From positions 1-8,499 of the forward strand of contig CAIVOR010000222.1 of the NCBI GenBank assembly GCA_903907615.1: a stretch of DNA of 8,499 bases. Reading direction: 5' to 3'. The translations under genes were made by a program, and so were the position numbers. The notes beneath the pieces are model-generated. The model was not told the DNA's origin, did not search any database, and saw only the letters and a program-made list of their open reading frames with translations. This document shows positions 1 to 5,675 of this stretch, piece after piece. Numbering within the stretch: position 1 is the first letter of the stretch; the number at the start of each line of letters is the position of its first letter. This DNA comes from an uncultured Microbacteriaceae bacterium. Lineage in GTDB: Bacteria; Actinomycetota; Actinomycetes; Actinomycetales; Microbacteriaceae.

Positions 1-1190
1 CCGAGCTGACGAACCTTGCGCCAGAAGACGCCCATGGTCCAGTGCTCGATGTAGAAGTTGTGGTCTTCAACGTAGGGGTAGACCGCGCGTGCGAGGCCCA
101 TCTTGCCGTTGAAGGTTTCCTTGGCTTCTCCATCGAGTGCGTCGGCGTACTCGCTCACGATGCGGTCGCGCTCCACGAGGAGCTCGTCCTTCGGGCGGTG
201 CAGACGCTCGCCCTTGGCGACACGGGCAACGTAGTCGACCGTGTAGCCCATGGGCAGGTCGAGGTTGTCACACCAGTACTCGTCGGTTCCGTAGAAGCCG
301 TTGCCCGAGGTGTAGTTGAACCACGGGTCCTGTGCGTCTTCCCAGGCCTTGATCCACTCGGCGCCCTTGGGGGCAGCCTTGACGGCCTCGAGGATCTGCG
401 CGGCGCTCTTGCCCGCAACAAAGTGAGCGGTGAGGTCGAGCTTCACGGCCTTGTCGGCGAGTTCCTTGAGCTCGTCGTCGGGACGGAACAGAACCGAGTC
501 CACGCCCATAACCATCTTGGCGATGGCGAGGTCGGGGATGCCGGGGAATGCTTCCTTGCAGAAACCAAAGAAGTCGAGGTAAGCCACGTAGCCCAAGTTC
601 AGGAACTCGAAGTGACGCTCCCAGTTCTTGTAGCAGAGGCTAATCAGACGGTCGTAGTCGTCAAAGAGCTGAACCGAGGGGTCCTGTCCCTTGCCGCCCT
701 TGACGTCCTCGAGGGAAACCATCTCAGGAAGCTTCTCGAAGTTGATCGCGTTGATCTCTTCGATGTTCTTGAGAACATCCTTCTTCCAGTTCTCGAGCAG
801 CGAGCCCCAGTTCTGGAAGTAGTGTCCGGCACGCTCCAGGAAGTGAGGAACGCGGTCGCCAATGAGCTCCGGCGCAACAGCCACAGGGCTGAAGTAGTTG
901 TATCCGAGGTGGATACGGAAGTCGATGCCGTTGGCGGGGGGAATGATGTAGTGGCGCGTGTTGTAAGCACCGAGGCAACGGCTGGCGTACTCAACGCCGA
1001 TGACCTCGAAGGGCTTGAACACGTTGGGCCAGTGCTGGCTGTCACAGAACCAGAACTTCTGTTCTTCCTGCTTGCGCAGGTTTTCCTGAAAAATCAGGTT
1101 GTAGGGGTAGAGCCCCTGCCATCCCTCGGCACCTTTGGGGGTCTTGGTGTCGTAGGGAGACGGGAAGCTCTTTGCGGCGCGTGGCGACAT
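1..1190 (-). CDS. PEP-synthase-like phosphotransferase, substrate-binding/phosphohistidine subunit (CreH/phenylphosphate synthase-like), 3' end cut by window
   Basis: I translated this frame by hand: it is open from ATG at 1190 to the window edge, giving 396 complete residues and no stop. It starts MSPRAAKSFPSPYDTKTPKG and ends in a helical stretch with VEDHNFYIEH at about residues 374-383. That motif resembles the segment preceding the swivelling phosphohistidine domain in PEP synthase, rifampin phosphotransferase and phenylphosphate synthase. The visible part would therefore be the substrate-binding domain. The catalytic-His domain (TGG-x-x-[ST]H type) should lie left of coordinate 1 and is not seen. 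The start is well supported: an AAAGG ribosome site lies 7 bases upstream and an in-frame TGA lies 21 bases upstream. The gene follows the ATP-grasp gene by 100 bases, as expected for a two-subunit kinase. In the family, the partner makes phosphohistidine from ATP and this subunit passes the phosphate to the acceptor, here probably a phenol. The family is fairly sure; the substrate is inferred. Confidence 0.72.
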   Translation of the reverse strand, partial: MSPRAAKSFPSPYDTKTPKGAEGWQGLYPYNLIFQENLRKQEEQKFWFCDSQHWPNVFKPFEVIGVEYASRCLGAYNTRHYIIPPANGIDFRIHLGYNYFSPVAVAPELIGDRVPHFLERAGHYFQNWGSLLENWKKDVLKNIEEINAINFEKLPEMVSLEDVKGGKGQDPSVQLFDDYDRLISLCYKNWERHFEFLNLGYVAYLDFFGFCKEAFPGIPDLAIAKMVMGVDSVLFRPDDELKELADKAVKLDLTAHFVAGKSAAQILEAVKAAPKGAEWIKAWEDAQDPWFNYTSGNGFYGTDEYWCDNLDLPMGYTVDYVARVAKGERLHRPKDELLVERDRIVSEYADALDGEAKETFNGKMGLARAVYPYVEDHNFYIEHWTMGVFWRKVRQL

Positions 1191-1197
1191 TGCTCGG

Positions 1198-1202
1198 CCT
1201 TT
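1198..1202 (-). promoter_or_regulatory. Ribosome binding site of the PEP-synthase-like C-terminal subunit
   Basis: AAAGG on the minus strand lies 7 bases before the ATG at 1190. Together with the in-frame TGA 21 bases upstream of that ATG, it fixes the start and shows that this subunit is translated independently rather than as a fusion with the upstream ATP-grasp protein. Confidence 0.7.
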
Positions 1203-1222
1203 CTCTTCTCAATTGGGTGGGA

Positions 1223-1288
1223 TAGTGCTGTGTGTTTTTCGGGTTGGGCTTGCGGTAGTGCGATGTGTTTCTCGGGTTGTGCTTGCGG
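1223..1288. repeat. Two-copy 33-bp tandem direct repeat between the two kinase-subunit genes
   Basis: Unit 1 is 1223-1255 and unit 2 is 1256-1288. They abut directly and differ at only 4 of 33 positions (unit positions 7, 8, 16 and 25). The longest identical runs are TCGGGTTG and GCTTGCGG on the plus strand. The repeat fills most of the 100-base gap and begins 2 bases after the TAA of the ATP-grasp gene. I see no hairpin within a unit and no T-run, so it does not look like an ordinary terminator. It may be a recent local duplication, a protein-binding site, or an mRNA element adjusting expression of the second subunit. Confidence 0.8.
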
Positions 1289-1290
1289 TG

Positions 1291-2367
1291 TTACTTGTCT
1301 TTGCCCAGGTTCATCGAACCGAGCATTGACTTGGTAATGGCTTCAATGCCAGAACCGGGCGAGGACACTTTGACCTCAGCCTTCTTCTGCGACCACACCG
1401 TTTCGGGGCGGCTTTGCAGCAGAAGGACATTGCTGCCGTCGGGCAGATCGGCATCGATCGCCCACTCGACGTCTTGAACCGAGCCGTAGTGCTTCTCGGC
1501 GGCCTTGGCCAGCTTGGCCACGGCAATAACCTGGTCATCCGACATGCTCGGCGCGTTGCGGCGCTCAGCGTCAACCTCGCGACGAACAATTCCGCCACGA
1601 CCGGTGGGTACGAGCTCTTCGTGCTTGTCGCTGATGATGCGGTTGACCACGACGAGCATGACCTTGTCGACCACGAAGTTGTCGGGGGTCACTTCGCCCG
1701 AGACAACCATTTCACCGAGGCCCCAGGAGGAGTCGATCACGATCTTGGTGCGGTCGCCGTTGGCGGGGTCGATGGTCATGGCCACGCCCGAGGCGTGCGA
1801 GTTGACCATCTTCTGAATGGCCACCGAGATGGAGAGACCCTCACTCGGAATCTTGTTGGCTTCGCGGTAGCTGATGGCGCGAGCGGTGTACAGGCTGGCC
1901 CAGCACTCGCGAATCTTCTCCATCACGTTGTGCTCGCCCTCAATCCAGAGGTACGTGTCTTGCTGACCGGCGAACGAGGCGTCGGGCAGATCTTCCGCCG
2001 TGGCGCTCGAGCGCACGGCCACGGCAACCTCGCCGCCACAGAGCTTCATGAGTTCGCGATACGCGGTCACAACCTCGTCGCGCACGGCATCCGGAACTTC
2101 CTGCGTGAGGATGAGCTCGCGAATCAGCGTGGCCTGTCGATCGATGTCGTCGGGGCTGTCGTAATTCAGGCCCTTGAGGTGTCCGGCAATCTGGTCGTGC
2201 AGCGTGGTCTGGTTCATCACGGCGTCGAACGCGTCGGTGGTCACCGCGAATCCGGGAGGCACGGGCATTCCCGCGCTGGTCATGATGGCCAGCGACGTGC
2301 ACTTACCTCCGAGGCGATCGTGCTCGGGCTTTTCGGCGCTGTCAAAGGGGAAGGTATAAAGCGACAT
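1291..2367 (-). CDS. PEP-synthase-like ATP-binding subunit (PPDK N-terminal ATP-grasp; CreI/phenylphosphate synthase-like)
   Basis: This 358-residue protein matches only the N-terminal ATP-binding half of PEP synthase and pyruvate phosphate dikinase. Landmarks are RLGGKCTSLAIM at 18-29 (K22 as likely ATP-phosphate lysine), PVPPGFAVTT at 35-44, RSSATAEDLPDASFAGQQDTY at 119-139, then WGLGEMVVSGEVTPDNF, and EWAIDADL followed by LLLQSRPET near the C-terminus. QSRPET is the usual end of this domain, so the protein stops at a natural boundary. Whole PEP synthases are more than twice as long. In the family this domain binds ATP and phosphorylates a histidine on the mobile domain, here predicted on the separate next gene product. 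ATG at 2367 has AAAGGA 5 bases upstream, and the gene follows the P450 by 56 bases. The split layout matches phenylphosphate synthase of Thauera and the 4-cresol kinase CreHI of Corynebacterium better than single-chain PEP synthase. The domain is certain; the acceptor is inferred. Confidence 0.88.
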   Translation of the reverse strand: MSLYTFPFDSAEKPEHDRLGGKCTSLAIMTSAGMPVPPGFAVTTDAFDAVMNQTTLHDQIAGHLKGLNYDSPDDIDRQATLIRELILTQEVPDAVRDEVVTAYRELMKLCGGEVAVAVRSSATAEDLPDASFAGQQDTYLWIEGEHNVMEKIRECWASLYTARAISYREANKIPSEGLSISVAIQKMVNSHASGVAMTIDPANGDRTKIVIDSSWGLGEMVVSGEVTPDNFVVDKVMLVVVNRIISDKHEELVPTGRGGIVRREVDAERRNAPSMSDDQVIAVAKLAKAAEKHYGSVQDVEWAIDADLPDGSNVLLLQSRPETVWSQKKAEVKVSSPGSGIEAITKSMLGSMNLGKDK

Positions 2368-2423
2368 TGCTTTCCTTTGTCTGATGAGAGGTGGTTACGA
2401 AGGGACTGACGTGAGGTCGGAAA

Positions 2424-3671
2424 TTACCAGGTGACCGGCACGGCGAGAGGAACACGAAACGACAGGTTGTCGCCAAACTCGATGTCCTCACCGTTGGTGA
2501 TGTGCAGACCGGGCAACTTCTTGGTGAGCTGCTCGAGGGCAACGCGCGTCTGAAGTTTTCCGAGCATGTTGCCGATGCAGTAGTGAATGCCGAAGCCGAA
2601 GGACAGGTTGTTCCGGGCATTTTCGCGCGCGATGTCGAACTTGTCCGGATCCGCGAACTGGCTGCCGTCGCGGTTCGCGGCGCCCATCACCAGCAGGAGC
2701 TTGGAGCCCTGAGGGATGTTGACTCCACCCACAACTCCGTCTTTCTCTGCCGTGCGACGCCAGGCCACAATGCTTCCGGCGGTGCGCAGCACTTCTTCAA
2801 CGGCTCCGGGGATTTTGGCGGGGTCAGCCGAAATCTGTTCCCATGCCTCGCGATGAATCAGCAACTGGCGCACGGCGTTGGAGATGAGCGTGGTCGTGGT
2901 CTCGTGTCCGGCGAACAAGAGGCTGTAGAGGAACGAGGCGATCTCGTGGTCCGAAATCTCTTCGCCGGCGGCCTGAAGGTTGACGAGGTCGGTGACCAGG
3001 TTGTCTCCGGGCGTTACCTTCGCATCGGCAACCAGCTTCTGGCAGAAGTTCCAGTACGCCACCATGTTGCGCGCGTGCGGAACCTGCTCGTCATCGGTGA
3101 GGTCTCCCCAGGTGAGCGCGGCCCGCGATACGGCCCATTCCTTCACGAGGTCGATCATGTCGTGGGGGACACCGATCAGCGCAAAAATCGTGATGGTGGG
3201 CAGGTCGTACGCAAAGTCCGTAAGGATGTTCCCTGAGTTGGTGCCCTTGGCCACCATGGCGTCGATCAGTGCGTCGGCGTTGTCGCGAATGTAGGGCTCG
3301 AGCACCTTATAGCGACGAGGCGTGAAGGCCTTCGTGGCCACGGCACGAATGCGGGTGTGCTCCGGTGGGATGCGGGCGGAGAGACCTGAGTAGGTGGTGA
3401 ACTCACCATCGGCGAGCACCTTCTTGGCTGCCGCACCCAGCGGGCGGATGGGCGACTGAGCGTCCTTTGACGAGAACGTCTCCCAGTCCTCGAAAACACC
3501 CTTAACGTCGTCGTAGCGCGTAATGACGTACATGCCGATGCGGTCATCCCACATCACGGGGGCTTCTTCACGAAGCGCGGCGTAGGAGGGGAACGGGTTC
3601 GTCAGCTTGAACGGCTCGAAGCCGTGGTAGTCCTTGTTGAAAGGCTTGGCCTCGGTAGCGGTAGGTGCCAT
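2424..3671 (-). CDS. Cytochrome P450, probably oxidising a phosphorylated alkylphenol (CreJ-like)
   Basis: This is a complete soluble bacterial P450 of 415 residues, a normal length for a CYP that uses separate ferredoxin and reductase. Visible motifs are HTRIR in the C-helix at 105-109 (heme propionate contacts), FAGHETTTT in the I-helix at 253-261 (oxygen-activating acidic/threonine region), ExxR at E293-R296, and the heme loop FGFGIHYCIG at 358-367 with Cys365 as axial ligand. No signal peptide or membrane anchor is present, so it is cytoplasmic. ATG at 3671 follows GGAGG by 8 bases. It heads a probable three-gene operon with the two kinase subunits and sits just downstream of an IclR regulator and a 19-bp palindrome. 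The same neighbours occur around CreJ (CYP288) of Corynebacterium glutamicum, which hydroxylates the methyl group of 4-cresol after phosphorylation. No ferredoxin or reductase gene is visible; both would have to lie left of the window or elsewhere. The P450 call is certain; the substrate comes from context. Confidence 0.95.
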   Translation of the reverse strand: MAPTATEAKPFNKDYHGFEPFKLTNPFPSYAALREEAPVMWDDRIGMYVITRYDDVKGVFEDWETFSSKDAQSPIRPLGAAAKKVLADGEFTTYSGLSARIPPEHTRIRAVATKAFTPRRYKVLEPYIRDNADALIDAMVAKGTNSGNILTDFAYDLPTITIFALIGVPHDMIDLVKEWAVSRAALTWGDLTDDEQVPHARNMVAYWNFCQKLVADAKVTPGDNLVTDLVNLQAAGEEISDHEIASFLYSLLFAGHETTTTLISNAVRQLLIHREAWEQISADPAKIPGAVEEVLRTAGSIVAWRRTAEKDGVVGGVNIPQGSKLLLVMGAANRDGSQFADPDKFDIARENARNNLSFGFGIHYCIGNMLGKLQTRVALEQLTKKLPGLHITNGEDIEFGDNLSFRVPLAVPVTW

Positions 3672-3679
3672 GAGTGGTT

Positions 3680-3684
3680 CCTCC
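3680..3684 (-). promoter_or_regulatory. Strong ribosome binding site of the P450 gene
   Basis: GGAGG on the minus strand, within AAGGAGGAA, lies 8 bases before the ATG at 3671. It is one of the two strongest Shine-Dalgarno sequences in the window (the other precedes the IclR gene) and suggests efficient translation of the first structural gene of the module. Confidence 0.75.
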
Positions 3685-3737
3685 TTGAACGCGAATTACT
3701 TCATCTTGCTCCCGGAATCATTCCCCCGCGACAAACT

Positions 3738-3756
3738 GTTCTCACTCAGTGAGAAC
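3738..3756. promoter_or_regulatory. Perfect 19-bp palindrome, candidate operator for the IclR regulator
   Basis: On the minus strand this reads GTTCTCACTGAGTGAGAAC: two perfect 9-base arms around one central base. It lies in the 108-base gap between the IclR gene and the P450, ending 66 bases before the P450 ATG. IclR-family proteins bind short palindromes near the promoters they control, so size and place both fit. I find no convincing -35/-10 pair in the gap; a weak promoter would suit a site for an activator. It could also fold as an 8-bp stem with a 3-base loop, but only three Ts follow, so terminator function is unlikely. A smaller 11-bp palindrome (GGAAT, one base, ATTCC) lies at 3714-3724 between this site and the gene. 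Confidence 0.65.
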
Positions 3757-3779
3757 CGCTTTGGGGCAATTTTTGACCG

Positions 3780-4550
3780 CTACTCGCCGATGGTGAGGGG
3801 CCGACCGGCCATCGCGAACTCGATACGGTCAACCGTGCCACGCAATTGAGGCATGAACCGCTGCACCTCGCGGTACCGGTGCGCCTCAAAGACCAGACCA
3901 AGCGCCGATACCGTTTGACCGTTGAAAACAACGGGCAAGGCGACGGAAAGTGCGTTCATGCGCATCTGCTCGATCGTGATCGAATAACCGTCGCGACGAA
4001 CATCGGCGATGAGTTGGGTGAGGATGCGCGGATCGGTCACCGTCTTGGCGGTGGGCGCCTCGAGCTCGCGCTGCAGGTAGGCGTCGACAAACCAGTCGGG
4101 CTGGGCGGCCAGGAGCACGCGCCCCACGGCCGTGGCGTGCAGCGGCAGGCGTCCGCCGATGCGCGAGACCTGAGGCATTTTGCGGGAGCTGTAGATCTTG
4201 TCGACGTAGAGGCTCTGGGTTCCCTCGCGAATGGCGAGGTGCACGTTCTCGTGCGTGAGGTCAAAGAGATCCTGCAAGAAGGGATGTGCGCGGTCGCGAA
4301 GGCGGCGTCCGGCGAGCTGGCCGAGTTCCCAGATGCGAAAGCCCACCTGGTACTTGCCGTCAGAGCCCTTGCGCAGGCCACCCCACTCTTCGAGTTCGTG
4401 CACCATGCGATAGGTGGTGGACAGTGGCAGTTTGGCGCGGGCCGCGATGCGGGCCACGGTGAGCGATCCACTCGACCCCTCGAAAGCGCCCAGCACGGAG
4501 AGCGCGCGCGAGGTGACGCTGGCGCCGCGAACCTGTTCGGGCTCTCCCAT
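3780..4550 (-). CDS. IclR-family transcriptional regulator
   Basis: The protein has 256 residues, typical for IclR. An N-terminal winged helix-turn-helix spans about 10-75 (TVARIAARAKLPLSTTYRMV at 31-50 holds the helix-turn-helix), followed by the C-terminal effector-binding domain, with LPLHATAVGRVLLA at 135-148 and SVALPVVFNGQTVSALGLVF further on. Such proteins are dimeric or tetrameric cytoplasmic regulators, often of aromatic-compound catabolism, and sense a small molecule. I chose the ATG at 4550 because GGAGG lies 5 bases before it. The GTG two codons earlier (4556) overlaps that ribosome site and is a poor start. The gene precedes the P450/kinase genes on the same strand, 108 bases away, with a perfect palindrome between them, so it is the obvious candidate controller. 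It is 43 bases after the cell-wall protein gene; whether it has its own promoter there is unclear. Effector and sign of control are unknown. Confidence 0.92.
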   Translation of the reverse strand: MGEPEQVRGASVTSRALSVLGAFEGSSGSLTVARIAARAKLPLSTTYRMVHELEEWGGLRKGSDGKYQVGFRIWELGQLAGRRLRDRAHPFLQDLFDLTHENVHLAIREGTQSLYVDKIYSSRKMPQVSRIGGRLPLHATAVGRVLLAAQPDWFVDAYLQRELEAPTAKTVTDPRILTQLIADVRRDGYSITIEQMRMNALSVALPVVFNGQTVSALGLVFEAHRYREVQRFMPQLRGTVDRIEFAMAGRPLTIGE

Positions 4551-4555
4551 GCTCA

Positions 4556-4560
4556 CCTCC
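4556..4560 (-). promoter_or_regulatory. Ribosome binding site deciding the IclR start
   Basis: GGAGG on the minus strand lies 5 bases before the ATG at 4550. The upstream GTG at 4556-4554 shares its first base with this motif and so cannot use it, which makes the shorter 256-residue protein the better model. Confidence 0.7.
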
Positions 4561-4593
4561 GTTGGCTGCCTACCCCTAGATTATCGCGTGGCC

Positions 4594-5574
4594 TTAAGTG
4601 GTGGTTTTGCGACGGCGCACAATGATGAGCGCGATAGCGCCCGCGGCGAGCAGGCCCGCAGCGATCGTGCCTGTCGAAACCAGCGCGATGGCGCGTGAAC
4701 CCGTGTCGGGCAGGGCCGAAGATCTGGGTGTTGCGGCAACGATGAAGATCGACTGCGTGTGGAAGGCGTGAGGTGCACTCGTACGGATGGTTGCGTTCGT
4801 GATTTCACCGACGAACGTGGCAGAACCCGTGGCAAAGTCCGCAACCATTAGCTCAGCCTGGAAATTGTCGCCTACAAACCAAGGGTTGCCGTTTCCGTCG
4901 AAGGTCATGCTCTCAACGGAGTTCAGGTTGTAACCGGTGTTCCCGTTGTACGAGTAGTTCGCCATGGTGATGTTATGGGCAGAGTCAGCCGTCGCAACAC
5001 CGGTCGATGTGTTAACCGCGTAGGCAAGAAAAGTGGATGTGCCGCTGTCCCAACTGAAGGCGTAAACCTTGTCGTCGATGCGGTTGTAACCCATCACGTC
5101 GGGACTCACGCCCAAGCCGGTTCCCACCGCAGTGGCTGAGGCCGTCGATAAGTCAAGCGAATTGAGCTGAGGACCGCTAAAGAAAAACGCGTTTCCATCC
5201 TTGGTGATGGTGAAGCCCGGCATGCTATAGGCGCCGAAAGTTCGCGCAATGAGGGAGAAAACACCGGTTTTAGGATCGACCGTCGCAATGCTTGTGGAGC
5301 CAGGGTCACTGTAAGCCAAGTAGACCAAACCGTCATCGGGGTTCACCGCAGCATTCCCCGCACATGAGCCGTCGTTGGCGTTTCCCACCAACGTTGCATT
5401 GCCGTTTGTTGTGTCAACTCTGGTCAATTGTGGCCGAATGTTGTCACACGCTGCGGCAAAAAAGTCCTGCCCAGCAGGAAGCGTCGGAGCGACTGAGGCC
5501 TGTGCAGGAGCACTACCCGCGATAACCAGGCCGGCAACGGTCAAGACAACTGCGGCAAGAGCATGCTTCTTCAC
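4594..5574 (-). CDS. Secreted, LPXTG-anchored cell-wall protein with propeller-like repeats, function unknown
   Basis: The protein has 326 residues. The start is GTG at 5574 (KKHALAAVV... follows), with AAAGG 10 bases upstream; the frame stays open further upstream into mutM, but that part has no protein-like character. Residues 1-26 form a Sec signal peptide (KK, hydrophobic core, cleavage probably after AQA). The C-terminus is a textbook sortase signal: LPDTG at 288-292, a hydrophobic helix at about 294-319, then RRRK at 320-323. Between them, five repeats of the form VD-x-x-TG-x-x-T-x-VG begin near 53, 99, 140, 187 and 244, like strands of a YVTN/NHL-type beta-propeller. Cys43 and Cys71 could pair in a disulfide. 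The predicted product is covalently attached to peptidoglycan and faces outward. I do not recognise the family. It sits between mutM and the IclR gene and has no evident link to either. Its base composition looks less GC-rich than its neighbours. Confidence 0.85.
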   Translation of the reverse strand: MKKHALAAVVLTVAGLVIAGSAPAQASVAPTLPAGQDFFAAACDNIRPQLTRVDTTNGNATLVGNANDGSCAGNAAVNPDDGLVYLAYSDPGSTSIATVDPKTGVFSLIARTFGAYSMPGFTITKDGNAFFFSGPQLNSLDLSTASATAVGTGLGVSPDVMGYNRIDDKVYAFSWDSGTSTFLAYAVNTSTGVATADSAHNITMANYSYNGNTGYNLNSVESMTFDGNGNPWFVGDNFQAELMVADFATGSATFVGEITNATIRTSAPHAFHTQSIFIVAATPRSSALPDTGSRAIALVSTGTIAAGLLAAGAIALIIVRRRKTTT

Positions 5575-5596
5575 TGAACAAAAACCTTTCACTGAT

Positions 5597-5608
5597 GGGG
5601 TTTCCCCC
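5597..5608 (-). other. Short GNRA-like hairpin in the leader of the cell-wall protein gene
   Basis: On the minus strand GGGG-GAAA-CCCC forms a 4-bp G:C stem closed by a GAAA tetraloop. It ends 7 bases before the GAAAGG ribosome site and 22 bases before the GTG start at 5574. GNRA loops are unusually stable, so it may protect the 5' leader or tune translation. With only four pairs it could also be chance. Confidence 0.4.
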
Positions 5609-5675
5609 GCAAACGTATCGGAAGAAGTCGTCGCCACAGAGGAAAAGTCACAAACTTCCCCACGCACTGAGGGAA

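Noticed and set aside
1223..1288. CRISPR array
   Set aside because: There are only two copies, directly abutting without a spacer, and no cas gene is present.
42..1337. A 431-codon open frame on the plus strand
   Set aside because: It lies antisense to the PEP-synthase-like C-terminal subunit, whose minus-strand translation has clear family character, a ribosome site and an in-frame upstream stop. The plus frame is rich in Val/Leu/Glu, has no recognisable motif and is a GC-rich shadow.
1..2367. A PEP synthase gene broken by frameshift
   Set aside because: The two parts are separated by 100 bases, each with its own start and ribosome site, and the first ends at a natural domain boundary. Two-subunit versions are known.
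1414..2409. A 331-codon open frame on the plus strand
   Set aside because: It is antisense to the ATP-grasp gene, which has all conserved PPDK motifs. The plus frame has no motif and no matching ribosome site.
3714..3724. An 11-bp palindrome (GGAAT, one base, ATTCC) near the P450 start
   Set aside because: The arms are only 5 bases, which could easily arise by chance; it is mentioned beside the stronger palindrome but not called as a site.
3738..3756. Rho-independent terminator after the IclR gene
   Set aside because: The palindrome can only fold with an 8-bp, AT-mixed stem and is followed by just three Ts; an operator is the better reading.
4557..4593. A GATAAT -10-like element before the IclR gene
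   Set aside because: No acceptable -35 sequence lies 16-18 bases upstream, so I do not call a promoter.
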